A stretch of DNA of 6,888 nucleotides from Coriobacteriales bacterium (GCA_031263665.1 JAISFJ010000063.1:1-6888), one strand, 5' to 3'. Shown: positions 1 through 6,092, counted from the first letter of the stretch. Numbers and translations are program-made. The notes: a model not told the origin generated them from the sequence alone.

Positions 1-1
1 G

Positions 2-847
2 GTTGCCTCAAAGGTCATCTTGTACGACCCGACGCTCAAACTGAAAACTCCGCCACCCGCCAAGCCCAAACGCAACAGCTTAAAGCAAAAAGAGGCAGCA
101 AGACTACATGCCGTTTTGAATTCTCTGCCGCTGAACCGCAATACACTTGCTGTCTATATCGGCCTTGCTACGGGGATGCGCCGTGGTGAGGTGCTGGCAC
201 TCAGGTGGCAAAACGTGGATTTTGACGATATGGCCATCAACGTTACCGGCTCCCTTAATTCAAAAGGAAACCTCAAAGAGCCCAAAACAAAAGCCGGATA
301 CCGAAAGATTACTCTGGACAACGATACGATAGATTTACTCAAGAAATGGAAGACAAGCCAAGCACAGGCACTGCTTAAACTCGGCATAGGGCAAGCTGAC
401 GATACGCCCGTCTGCTCCAACCGCCGTGGCAAGTTTTGCTACCCAAACCGCTTTTATCGATGGTTTCAGAACTTTTGTGTCGACAACGGTTTCGCTGTGT
501 TCGTTGACAAAGACGGCGTAGTGCTGCCCCGGGTGCGTCTTAACGCCAAGGGTCATCCGGTAGACGCGAAAGGGCGCTGTTATACGCGCGGCCATAAAAA
601 GCCAAAACCACAACAATTTTACCGAGGGTTGAAGTTCCACGAACTCAGGCATACTCAGGCCACCTTACTCATCGCCAGTGGGATTGACATCAAAACGGTA
701 CAAGACAGGCTCGGTCATGCTTGCGCCGCGATGACACTGGACTTCTATGCCCATCCAGTTGAGGCACGAGACCGTGAGGCCACTGAGGTTTTCAACAACC
801 TGCTTAATACATCTAAGCCGAAGCGGCGCAGACGCAATACCGCCTGA
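2..847 (+). CDS. Tyrosine recombinase / phage-type integrase, C-terminal part (5' end outside window)
   Basis: Site-specific DNA recombinase that cuts and rejoins attachment sites to integrate or excise a mobile element. The frame is open from base 2, so the N-terminal arm-binding domain lies outside the window. The TTG at 20 is an internal codon, not the likely start. Counting from that TTG, the catalytic set of the family is visible: Arg54 in TGMRRGE, a hairpin Lys in PKTKAGYR (89 or 91), His207 and Arg210 in HELRH, His233 in LGH, and nucleophile Tyr243. The catalytic domain therefore looks intact. Residues about 155-203 form an extra lysine/glycine-rich stretch before HELRH, longer than in minimal integrases. 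The tail is very basic (KPKRRRR). The gene converges on the 3' end of a tRNA-Ala 85 bp away, which suggests integration at that tRNA with the element extending left. By eye it is more AT-rich than the genes to the right, consistent with transfer. Confidence 0.93.
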   Translation, partial: VASKVILYDPTLKLKTPPPAKPKRNSLKQKEAARLHAVLNSLPLNRNTLAVYIGLATGMRRGEVLALRWQNVDFDDMAINVTGSLNSKGNLKEPKTKAGYRKITLDNDTIDLLKKWKTSQAQALLKLGIGQADDTPVCSNRRGKFCYPNRFYRWFQNFCVDNGFAVFVDKDGVVLPRVRLNAKGHPVDAKGRCYTRGHKKPKPQQFYRGLKFHELRHTQATLLIASGIDIKTVQDRLGHACAAMTLDFYAHPVEARDREATEVFNNLLNTSKPKRRRRNTA

Positions 848-889
848 CAGTAAACCCACAAACCCAAAGGACCAAAACCAACCGCACAC

Positions 890-923
890 AAAAAGGCGGG
901 GAACTTGAAACCAAGTTCCCCGC
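890..923 (-). terminator. Rho-independent terminator downstream of tRNA-Ala
   Basis: A perfect 12-bp inverted repeat (896-907 with 912-923) encloses a four-base loop. Read on the minus strand, the GC-rich stem is followed at once by five T residues (894-890), a strong intrinsic terminator 9 bases beyond the tRNA 3' end. On the plus strand the stem is followed by a mixed A/T stretch, so it may also stop integrase transcripts, but less well. Confidence 0.85.
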
Positions 924-932
924 TAGTAATTT

Positions 933-1008
933 TGGTGGAGATGAACGGACTCGAACCGTCGACACCTGCCGTGCAAGGGCAGTGCTCTCCCAACTGAGCT
1001 ACATCCCC
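933..1008 (-). tRNA. tRNA-Ala (anticodon UGC), complete with encoded CCA
   Basis: The minus strand reads as a full 76-base cloverleaf. The 7-bp acceptor stem is closed (1002-1008 with 937-943), the D arm is GCTC/GAGC, and the anticodon stem CTGCC/GGCAG holds a seven-base loop with anticodon TGC at 975-973. The variable loop has 5 bases, the T arm has a TTCGAGT loop, the discriminator is A, and CCA is encoded at 935-933. Position 3 is G and position 70 is U, the G3-U70 pair that is the main alanine identity element. It decodes GCA and, by wobble, other alanine codons. A strong terminator follows it. Its 3' end faces the integrase gene, so this tRNA is the likely attachment site of the element to the left. 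Confidence 0.97.
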
Positions 1009-1050
1009 AAAAAGGTTGGGGCACGAATCTGGGGCTTTTCGTACTAAGAA

Positions 1051-1072
1051 AAATTGAACCCAAATTGAACCC
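1051..1072. repeat. Perfect 11-bp tandem repeat (two copies) upstream of tRNA-Ala
   Basis: The unit AAATTGAACCC occurs twice with no gap (1051-1061 and 1062-1072), and its first three bases occur again at 1073-1075. The repeat lies between the two tRNA-Ala copies and overlaps the proposed -10 box. Short tandem repeats near an attachment site can be integrase arm-type binding sites, but that role is only a guess here. Confidence 0.6.
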
Positions 1073-1092
1073 AAACGCTCTGATATTGTCAA
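1064..1092 (-). promoter_or_regulatory. Candidate sigma-70 type promoter for the intact tRNA-Ala
   Basis: On the minus strand a perfect TTGACA (1092-1087) is followed by a 17-base spacer and TTCAAT (1069-1064), which matches four of six bases of the -10 consensus. Transcription would begin near 1057 and give a leader of about 50 bases before the tRNA. The tRNA therefore may not depend on read-through from the trkA genes. The -10 box is imperfect and the call rests on pattern only. Confidence 0.5.
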
Positions 1093-1144
1093 ACTGCTTC
1101 GTCGCTGCAACGCATCTACCAGCGATTTTAACTCTCAGAGACAG

Positions 1145-1205
1145 CTCGAGAACCCTCGACATCCAGCTTGCAAAGCTGGCGCTCTCCCAACTGAGCTACA
1201 TCCCC
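1145..1205 (-). pseudogene. tRNA-Ala(UGC) remnant, broken at the T-loop
   Basis: The first 25 bases are identical to those of the intact tRNA-Ala (1205-1181 versus 1008-984). They are followed by a correct anticodon arm, CCAGC/GCTGG, with anticodon TGC at 1172-1170, and by the 5' strand of the T stem (GAGGG, 1157-1153). After TTC at about 1150 the sequence leaves the tRNA pattern. There is no 3' strand for the T stem, no convincing CATCTCC-like acceptor strand and no CCA. The G3-U70 pair cannot form. The anticodon arm differs from that of the intact copy, so this is not a simple recent duplication. It could be the original chromosomal gene cut at the T-loop by an integration event, or a copy decayed by a small deletion: a TGTCTCT string follows that could pair only through several wobbles. 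Confidence 0.75.
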
Positions 1206-1218
1206 AGAACAGACAGAA

Positions 1219-1247
1219 ATTTTACCATAGTTTGCGAGGGAGGGGAA
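1219..1247 (-). promoter_or_regulatory. Possible residual promoter of the tRNA-Ala remnant
   Basis: TAAAAT on the minus strand (1224-1219) sits 13 bases before the first tRNA-like base, a normal distance for a tRNA promoter. The hexamer at the -35 position (TTCCCC, 1247-1242, spacer 17) matches only half of the consensus. Weak evidence. Confidence 0.3.
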
Positions 1248-1264
1248 TTTAACACCCTGTGACG

Positions 1265-1951
1265 TTACAGGGAGAGGAGGGCGTCGCGGACTTTATCTTC
1301 GAGGCCTTCTTTGCTTACGCAGATGACGGCGTCGCCGGGGTAGAGCACCGTTGCTCCTGTGACGATTTCGAGCGAGGCTCCCCTACCCACCGCGACAAGC
1401 AGGCTGCCTGCGGGCAGGGCTATGTCTGCCACCTTGCGGCCCCGCGCGCTGTTGTCTGAGTCGGCGACGGCCTTGCCACGTTTGGGTATGCTCACCTCGG
1501 TCATCACCAAATCACCCTGGGTAAGCGACATGATGGCGTGCACGGCTCCTTCGGTGGCCTCGGACTCTATGAGACGGGTAATCACCGTGGTTGACGACAC
1601 GGCTTCGATGCCTATACGGCGAAAAATGCGCTCATTTTTGGGATTATTGACCCGCGCGATGGTACGCGGCACGCCGAATACCAAGCTCGCTATCTCGCAG
1701 GATACCAGATTCACATCGTCTGAGCCGGTCGTCGCGACAAAGATGTCTGCCTCGCCCGTGCCCGCATCGGCCTGGTATACCGAATCGCAGCCATCGCCGA
1801 GAATCATCAGAGCTTTTCCGGGCAGAGCAACGGTCAGGTGCTCGATTTTCTTCCCGCTCTGCTCGATAATCGCCACCTCATGACGCCTGCCGAGCAATTT
1901 GGTGGCGAGATACTCACCAATTTTACCGCCCCCGTTAATCACCACATACAT
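1265..1951 (-). CDS. trkA: TrkA-family potassium uptake regulatory subunit (second of the pair, CeoC-like)
   Basis: Cytoplasmic RCK-type subunit that binds NAD(H) and gates a Trk/Ktr potassium channel on the membrane. The 228 residues give one N-terminal Rossmann domain and one C-terminal TrkA_C domain, about half the length of the fused E. coli TrkA. The nucleotide-binding loop is G7-G-G-K-I-G12, with Glu30 at the end of strand 2, where an acidic residue favours NAD(H). The conserved ATTGSDDVNL and RVNNPKNERIF segments lie at about 73-82 and 100-110. The TrkA_C fold covers about 147-225, with the motif LYPGDAVI at 203-210. It starts with ATG 7 bases after GGGGAGGG and follows the first trkA gene by 15 bp, so it is very likely translated in the same operon. 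No membrane partner is encoded nearby. A small inverted repeat at the stop codon may weakly end transcription. Confidence 0.93.
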   Translation of the reverse strand: MYVVINGGGKIGEYLATKLLGRRHEVAIIEQSGKKIEHLTVALPGKALMILGDGCDSVYQADAGTGEADIFVATTGSDDVNLVSCEIASLVFGVPRTIARVNNPKNERIFRRIGIEAVSSTTVITRLIESEATEGAVHAIMSLTQGDLVMTEVSIPKRGKAVADSDNSARGRKVADIALPAGSLLVAVGRGASLEIVTGATVLYPGDAVICVSKEGLEDKVRDALLSL

Positions 1952-1967
1952 TGGGAGACCCTCCCCC
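1952..1967 (-). promoter_or_regulatory. Hairpin covering the ribosome binding site of the second trkA
   Basis: In the 15-base gap the message contains GGGAG (1965-1961), a three-base loop and CTCCC (1957-1953). The stem would bury most of the GGGGAGGG Shine-Dalgarno (1966-1959), which starts right after the stop codon of the upstream gene. A ribosome ending the first trkA would open it, which would couple translation of the two subunits and help keep their ratio even. The pairing is visible in the sequence. The coupling is inference. Confidence 0.45.
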
Positions 1968-2623
1968 TACCCAAACATATAGTGCTTAAAGCGCTCAATC
2001 AAATCGACCCGAACACAGGCGAGCACAACGTCGCCGGCGTAGAGCACGCTTTCCTGAGTGGGGATGGAGCTCTGTTCGGTGTCTTTTCGCTCAAACGCGA
2101 TAATCCGTATCTCGTGGTCGCGTTCCAACTCGCTTACCTTGATGGAATCGGTCCCCTCAGAGCTGAGGTCGAGCGAAAACTGCAGGACCTCAAAATCCCC
2201 AAAAGTGTCAACGTGGCTTCCGTGACCGGCGACAACCTTGGAATACATTTCCTCGGCCACAAGCGTGGTGCCGCAAATGAAATCGAGGCCCAGTTGCAGG
2301 TAGGCGCTCTCACGGTCGGGATTGTAGAGGCGGGCGAGCACGTGCGGTACCTCAAAAAGCCGGCGCCCCACCTCCGAAATCATAAGGTTCGTATTGTCGA
2401 TGTCGGTAACGGCGACCAAAACGTCACATTCTTCAACGTTCGCCTCTAAAAGCACGTCCTCATCAAAGCCCACGCCAACAACGGTACGCCCCTCAAAATT
2501 GCGCCCCAGGCTGGTAAACGAAGCGGCGTTCACGTCGATGACGGTCACATCGTCTTGTCGTTCTGAGAAGAGCATGGCGAGCTTGGAGCCAACCCGGCCA
2601 CACCCTACGATGATGATGTTCAT
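1967..2623 (-). CDS. trkA: TrkA-family potassium uptake regulatory subunit (first of the pair, CeoB-like)
   Basis: RCK-type regulatory protein of potassium uptake, 218 residues, with the same two-domain plan as its neighbour. It starts with the nucleotide-binding loop G7-C-G-R-V-G12 and has Asp30 at the end of strand 2 (VTVIDVN), as expected for NAD(H). AVTDIDNTNL (71-80) and ARLYNPDRE (97-105) are the usual later Rossmann motifs. The TrkA_C domain covers about 145-215 and includes LYAGDVVLA. The usual GDATD motif after strand 3 is altered to GVGFD (50-54), which may change ligand contact. The start is an ATG with GAGGG (2634-2630) six bases upstream. It lies 63 bp after the M28-like gene and 15 bp before the second trkA. 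The two are clearly divergent paralogues, not a recent duplication, and probably form a hetero-oligomer like CeoB/CeoC. Confidence 0.93.
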   Translation of the reverse strand: MNIIIVGCGRVGSKLAMLFSERQDDVTVIDVNAASFTSLGRNFEGRTVVGVGFDEDVLLEANVEECDVLVAVTDIDNTNLMISEVGRRLFEVPHVLARLYNPDRESAYLQLGLDFICGTTLVAEEMYSKVVAGHGSHVDTFGDFEVLQFSLDLSSEGTDSIKVSELERDHEIRIIAFERKDTEQSSIPTQESVLYAGDVVLACVRVDLIERFKHYMFG

Positions 2624-2686
2624 GAGATGCCCTCGTGCTTATCTGGGCCAGGGTGTTGAATCATGAAGTGCCGAATCATCAGCTTC

Positions 2687-5600
2687 CTAACTATTTTTGA
2701 TTGCCTCGATAACCAAGGCGGTAACGGCCAGCATATTATCTTCTTTCAGACGAGAGACCTCATCGTCGGACCATCGCCAGCCAACGGGAACCTGATTGCC
2801 CAGGCCCATGAGAGAGATTGCTCGCCCGCCCCGTTTGAGCGTCTCGGTGCCATCGGTCGCAAACGCGGAGAAATCCACCGGCTCGATGGAGATGCCCATG
2901 TTCTGAGCGGCGCCCGATATGAGGCTCTGCATACGATGGTCAGTCTGGGCGGGACGATAGTTCCCCTCAGAAATCGTGAACACCAAATCCCCGATACCCA
3001 CGCCCAAAAGGTTGATAAACAGGGCACTCTTTAATTCGCTATTATGATTAGCAAATAGATTGGCTAACCCTTCGTTCTTTGACTCGTTTGCTCCTAAGGC
3101 CACCAGCCAAACCTCTTTGTCTAACAACTCATGGCTCAGGCTCATCATCGCTTCGACGTTTTTCTCATAACTCGCTCCGCCAAAAGCGCCGCCGCTCCAC
3201 TTCTCGTCATCGTCCTCGTTAAAGTTTTCCCACGAGCCGATTTCGGAGCCTTCCGTGCGTGCGTCAAAATCCTTATCCACACCCAGCCATGACGTAGGAG
3301 AATCGTCGAGTTTTTCCTTTTTCTTGCCGGAAAGACGGTCCCCTACCGAACCGAGGAAGGATTTTACCCGTGAATCGGGAATGTTCACAAGCTCGGGCTC
3401 CGAGTACTCACCCGTCTTTGAATAGTGCTCGGAGATGGTCGTATCATCGGCATCGTGAACGTATATCTCATCCCCGTCGTGATAATCAAGCAAGTCCTCG
3501 CCAACCGGCTTCATCACACCCGTGGTTCCCAGCGGAATAAAAGAGCCCGTCGCGTTTACCACCGAGCCCTGGTCGGAGAAGAGTTCTTCTTTGGTGACCA
3601 GTTCGGTGTCGAGCGCTGCCTGTTGCACCGGAATGGTATCGGTGTTTTCGGCCGCGACATTGGGCAGACTGCGCAACCTGCTGCGCAAAGTCACCGATTC
3701 CGCTGCCTGGGCATCAGAGGTTGTGGAGGTGGAGGAGTCGGAGGGGACGTCCGAGGTGGGAGCGGCGGCGGCGGAACTCGAGGTGGCGAAAGCGGGAGCG
3801 GCACCCTCAGCGGGAGCGGGAGCGACGCCCTCAACAGCACCACCGGCACCGCCAGCACCGCCGGCATGACCGGCGCCGCCAGCATGACCGGCCTCTGTGG
3901 GAACGATGACCGCACCTGCACTGTCCTCTTTCCCCGGCAACACCTTAAACGCCTGGCGGTCAAGGCCGGAGAGGTCCGGGCTGATGGTTATCGGAACAGC
4001 CACCGAAGGAGCCGGCGGCGTTTGAATAGTCGAGGCCTGGATGATTGGCGCCATCTGTGGAGCAGGCGGCGTTTGCGGAGTTGTTACCTGCTGCCCTTCG
4101 GCCGCCGGCTGAGTCGTAGTCGCCGGTTGCTGGCCCTCGGTTACCGGTTGACCTGCGGCGCCTGCCTGCTGGCCCTCGCCCGCTGCCTGCTGGCCCTCGG
4201 CCACCTGCTGGCTCTCGGCACCTGCCTGTTGCTTTTCTGTCGCCGCCTGCCCCGTCACGGCCGGCTGACTCTCCAACGCCTCATCGGCCTTCTTAAACCT
4301 GCCCGAAATCGGCATATCAGCAAATCGAGAACGCACAATCTCGGTCTCATCCGAACTTCGCCGCGTGCGCTCCGCCTTCTTTTCCGCATTCTTCTTGGCG
4401 TTAACAAACCAGGTCGGTTTGCCGCCCTCGGTACGACTTTGCTCCGTTTGCGTGCGTTTGCGCTGCTCTTCCAAGCGCCGCGCGCGTTCTTCCTCACGCA
4501 GACGATTTGATTCTTCAACCTCTTCAAGTGGAGGGCGCTGCGAGATAAAGGGATTCGCGAGATTATCCCCCACAGAACGAACGGCAACGTCCTCGGGGCC
4601 GCCCTGTGAGGGGCCCTCATTGGTTCGTCCGCCCTGCTCAGACTGCCTGTTTGACGAGAGTTGCTCCGTGCGCGTAGAAAGACTCTCAAAGGGAGACGAC
4701 GTGTTTTTCTGAGCTGTTCGGGAGCTTCGCGCGGACTGCGTGCCTTGCAAGTCCTGAGAGCGTCGCGCACTTCGGGAGTCTTGCGAGTCCTGAGAGCGTC
4801 GCCCTGTCTGCGAACGAACCGCTCCTTGCAGTCGGCCCAAAAGACCTTCCGCCACCGCCTTGGTTTTTCCCGCCACACCGTGCTCGACTTGTGCGGTACC
4901 ACCAGCATCGGAGGTGCCATCGGATTTGGATTCAAGCCCAGCCTCAACACTGCCGACAACCCCCCTGACGCCGGCATCCGCGGCTCTCGCGGCTCCGGCG
5001 GTGGCTCCGGTGGCTCCAGCGGCTCCGGTGGCTCCGGCTCCGGCAGCAGCAGCACCAGCGGCTCCGGCGGCGGCTTTGGCGGCGGCACCACTGCTATCTA
5101 CGGCAACGGTACGCCTCCCCGCTCTCACCGTGCCGCTCCTTGTCGTCCATTCCTCACCTTGATTCGCGCCAGCAGCGCCAACGCCGCCGCCAGCACCAAC
5201 GCCACCGCCAGCAACGCCGCCAGCACCAGCAGCACCACGTCGCACACGCGAATCGCGCTCACTCTGCTTTTCGCGTTCCGCACGTCCGGCGCCGCCCTGA
5301 GCAAACGAGCGGAGCAGAGAAGCGGCTCCCTCACCAGACGAAAGCACCTGGGCGAGAGCGTACAACACGCCAACGCTCGAACCGTTGCAGTTCGCCCCCT
5401 GGTTGTAGGGCATAAAGAAGTTGATGAGTTCCGCCAACAGAGCCAGAAGCACCACCGCCGCCGCGATGCCAACGATAACTGAGAGTATCGTCACAACAAT
5501 CGCAGGAAAGGGGATGAGCATCAAAAGGGTGAGGGCGATGAGGGCAAGCATCGCGCTACGAATGATGCGCCGCAATTGCGCGTAGTAAGGAACCAGTAGC

Positions 5601-6049
5601 GGCGCCGCCTGAACCATCGTCCGAGCCGAGTCATAATGAGCGAGAATGACCACTTTTCTGGTTCGGTTGGATGACTCGGCGCCCGGTGGGATATAGCGCG
5701 CAATGATGTTTTGGCTCAAACTGTTTTTGACCAGCGAGAACAGCGGGTTTCTCCCAAGATAATCAAGGGTCATGAGTGCCGCACCAACGATGACGAGTAA
5801 AACGCCCACCACGCGAAACGTCCCTAAAAAGATACAGAGCAGCGCGCCGATGACGCACAGCGCGTAGTAAAATGCCCTGACCCAGCCGACATTACGCGCG
5901 CAGGGAAACTCCTCAATGTCCACCTTCATGCCAAACTCATCGAGTCGCGCGGCAATCAACTCCGCTGCCTGGTGCTCCTGTTGAGTACCTGCGGGCCGTG
6001 GACCTACTTCCTGGACGAGCTCATCCACATATTCGGTCAATCTTGCCAT
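2687..6049 (-). CDS. M28 metallopeptidase-like membrane protein with a ~700-residue low-complexity insertion; probably catalytically inactive
   Basis: 1120 residues. The two ends resemble one M28 aminopeptidase domain. The N-terminal half (1-250) has the EVGPRPAGTQQEHQAAELI entry helix and KVVILAHYDSAR (His138, Asp140), then NQGANCNGSSVGVLYALAQVL. The C-terminal half (about 955-1120) continues with EVWLVALGANES, FINLLGVG and FATDGTE. Between them, about 250-955, lie Ala/Gly-rich, RSQD-rich, charged helical (506-566), EGQQ-rich, Pro-rich, His-Ala-Gly and acidic segments, probably disordered. Four membrane helices are visible as two hairpins (about 56-75 and 79-96; 163-181 and 183-207), which keep all soluble parts on one face. 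Flanking Arg/Lys suggest the cytoplasmic side, and there is no signal peptide. Family metal ligands and general base look replaced by Cys221, Asn988, Leu1015 and Gly1067. The start is an ATG preceded by GGAGG (6058-6054). No in-frame break is seen. The role is unknown; it may scaffold or bind rather than cleave. Confidence 0.85.
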   Translation of the reverse strand: MARLTEYVDELVQEVGPRPAGTQQEHQAAELIAARLDEFGMKVDIEEFPCARNVGWVRAFYYALCVIGALLCIFLGTFRVVGVLLVIVGAALMTLDYLGRNPLFSLVKNSLSQNIIARYIPPGAESSNRTRKVVILAHYDSARTMVQAAPLLVPYYAQLRRIIRSAMLALIALTLLMLIPFPAIVVTILSVIVGIAAAVVLLALLAELINFFMPYNQGANCNGSSVGVLYALAQVLSSGEGAASLLRSFAQGGAGRAEREKQSERDSRVRRGAAGAGGVAGGGVGAGGGVGAAGANQGEEWTTRSGTVRAGRRTVAVDSSGAAAKAAAGAAGAAAAGAGATGAAGATGATAGAARAADAGVRGVVGSVEAGLESKSDGTSDAGGTAQVEHGVAGKTKAVAEGLLGRLQGAVRSQTGRRSQDSQDSRSARRSQDLQGTQSARSSRTAQKNTSSPFESLSTRTEQLSSNRQSEQGGRTNEGPSQGGPEDVAVRSVGDNLANPFISQRPPLEEVEESNRLREEERARRLEEQRKRTQTEQSRTEGGKPTWFVNAKKNAEKKAERTRRSSDETEIVRSRFADMPISGRFKKADEALESQPAVTGQAATEKQQAGAESQQVAEGQQAAGEGQQAGAAGQPVTEGQQPATTTQPAAEGQQVTTPQTPPAPQMAPIIQASTIQTPPAPSVAVPITISPDLSGLDRQAFKVLPGKEDSAGAVIVPTEAGHAGGAGHAGGAGGAGGAVEGVAPAPAEGAAPAFATSSSAAAAPTSDVPSDSSTSTTSDAQAAESVTLRSRLRSLPNVAAENTDTIPVQQAALDTELVTKEELFSDQGSVVNATGSFIPLGTTGVMKPVGEDLLDYHDGDEIYVHDADDTTISEHYSKTGEYSEPELVNIPDSRVKSFLGSVGDRLSGKKKEKLDDSPTSWLGVDKDFDARTEGSEIGSWENFNEDDDEKWSGGAFGGASYEKNVEAMMSLSHELLDKEVWLVALGANESKNEGLANLFANHNSELKSALFINLLGVGIGDLVFTISEGNYRPAQTDHRMQSLISGAAQNMGISIEPVDFSAFATDGTETLKRGGRAISLMGLGNQVPVGWRWSDDEVSRLKEDNMLAVTALVIEAIKNS
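3830..3892 (-). repeat. His-Ala-Gly/Gly-Ala repeat tract inside the M28-like gene
   Basis: Codes for residues about 720-740, built from HAGGAG twice and then GGA units, with near-identical DNA (CATGACCGG occurs twice on the plus strand). It leads into a short Pro/Ala-rich linker. Such tracts expand and contract easily by slippage, in steps that keep the frame. Confidence 0.65.
4087..4252 (-). repeat. Degenerate EGQQ repeat tract inside the M28-like gene
   Basis: Codes for residues about 600-655: at least six imperfect copies of a unit close to (A/V)-x-E-G-Q-Q or x-x-E-x-Q-Q, then a Pro/Gln/Thr-rich stretch. On the plus strand the motif CTGCTGGCCCTCGG and close variants recur. The units are imperfect, so the tract is likely old or under sequence drift. 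Confidence 0.7.
4742..4802 (-). repeat. RRSQD direct repeats inside the M28-like gene
   Basis: A 17-bp DNA repeat (AGTCCTGAGAGCGTCGC) occurs at 4750-4766 and 4786-4802, 36 bp apart and so in frame. It codes for RRSQD at about 418-422 and 429-433 in a basic, Ser/Gln-rich segment. Confidence 0.75.
4952..5239 (-). repeat. Ala/Gly-rich low-complexity tract inside the M28-like gene
   Basis: Codes for residues about 271-366, almost only Ala and Gly with some Val and Thr (for example GAAAKAAAGAAGAAAAG). It directly follows the N-terminal M28 half and begins the long insertion. The DNA is GCC/GGC/GCT-rich. Its complement reads as a Gly/Ser track, which produces long spurious open frames on the plus strand. 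Confidence 0.75.
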
Positions 6050-6086
6050 CAGTCCTCCAAATAAAGACTTCCCCGTACACGCCTCT

Positions 6087-6092
6087 ATTATA
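6087..6092 (-). promoter_or_regulatory. -10 box upstream of the M28-like gene
   Basis: A perfect TATAAT on the minus strand (6092-6087) lies 37 bases upstream of the start codon, in the 104-bp gap after the helical gene. No good -35 box is seen at 16-18 bases; the best is a half match (AGTACA at spacer 18). The gap shows no clear terminator hairpin for the upstream gene. This is the likely start of the M28-like/trkA transcript. Confidence 0.5.

Noticed and set aside
745..1162. Small open frames on the minus strand across the tRNA region (745-1110 and 923-1162)
   Set aside because: They translate through the tRNA-Ala gene and the antisense of the integrase. The CSSVGRA-type peptides are the typical false translation of a tRNA.
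1255..1272. Inverted repeat CCCTGT/ACAGGG at the stop codon of the second trkA, as a terminator
   Set aside because: The stem is only 6 bp and the following minus-strand sequence (TGTTAAATT) is not a proper T run. At best it is weak, so it is not listed as a feature.
1838..2449. 203-codon open frame on the plus strand opposite the trkA genes
   Set aside because: It lies antisense across two well-supported TrkA genes and has no recognisable motif.
4255..5091. 278-codon open frame on the minus strand in another frame of the same region
   Set aside because: The product is a Pro/Arg-rich frame-shifted reading of the repeat DNA and lies fully inside the larger gene. The true frame continues to a recognisable M28 C-terminal half.
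3720..5100. Repeats in the large gene as a CRISPR array or non-coding satellite
   Set aside because: The units are short, imperfect and in frame with a continuous coding sequence. There are no equal-length repeats with unique spacers.
3425..5482. Long open frames on the plus strand (for example 3425-4510 and 4661-5482) opposite the M28-like gene, one with a Gly/Ser-rich stretch
   Set aside because: They are the complement of GC-rich Ala/Gly/Gln repeat codons. Their products are Arg/Ser/Gly-rich without motifs, they lack good ribosome binding sites, and the minus-strand frame carries clear M28 and membrane segments.
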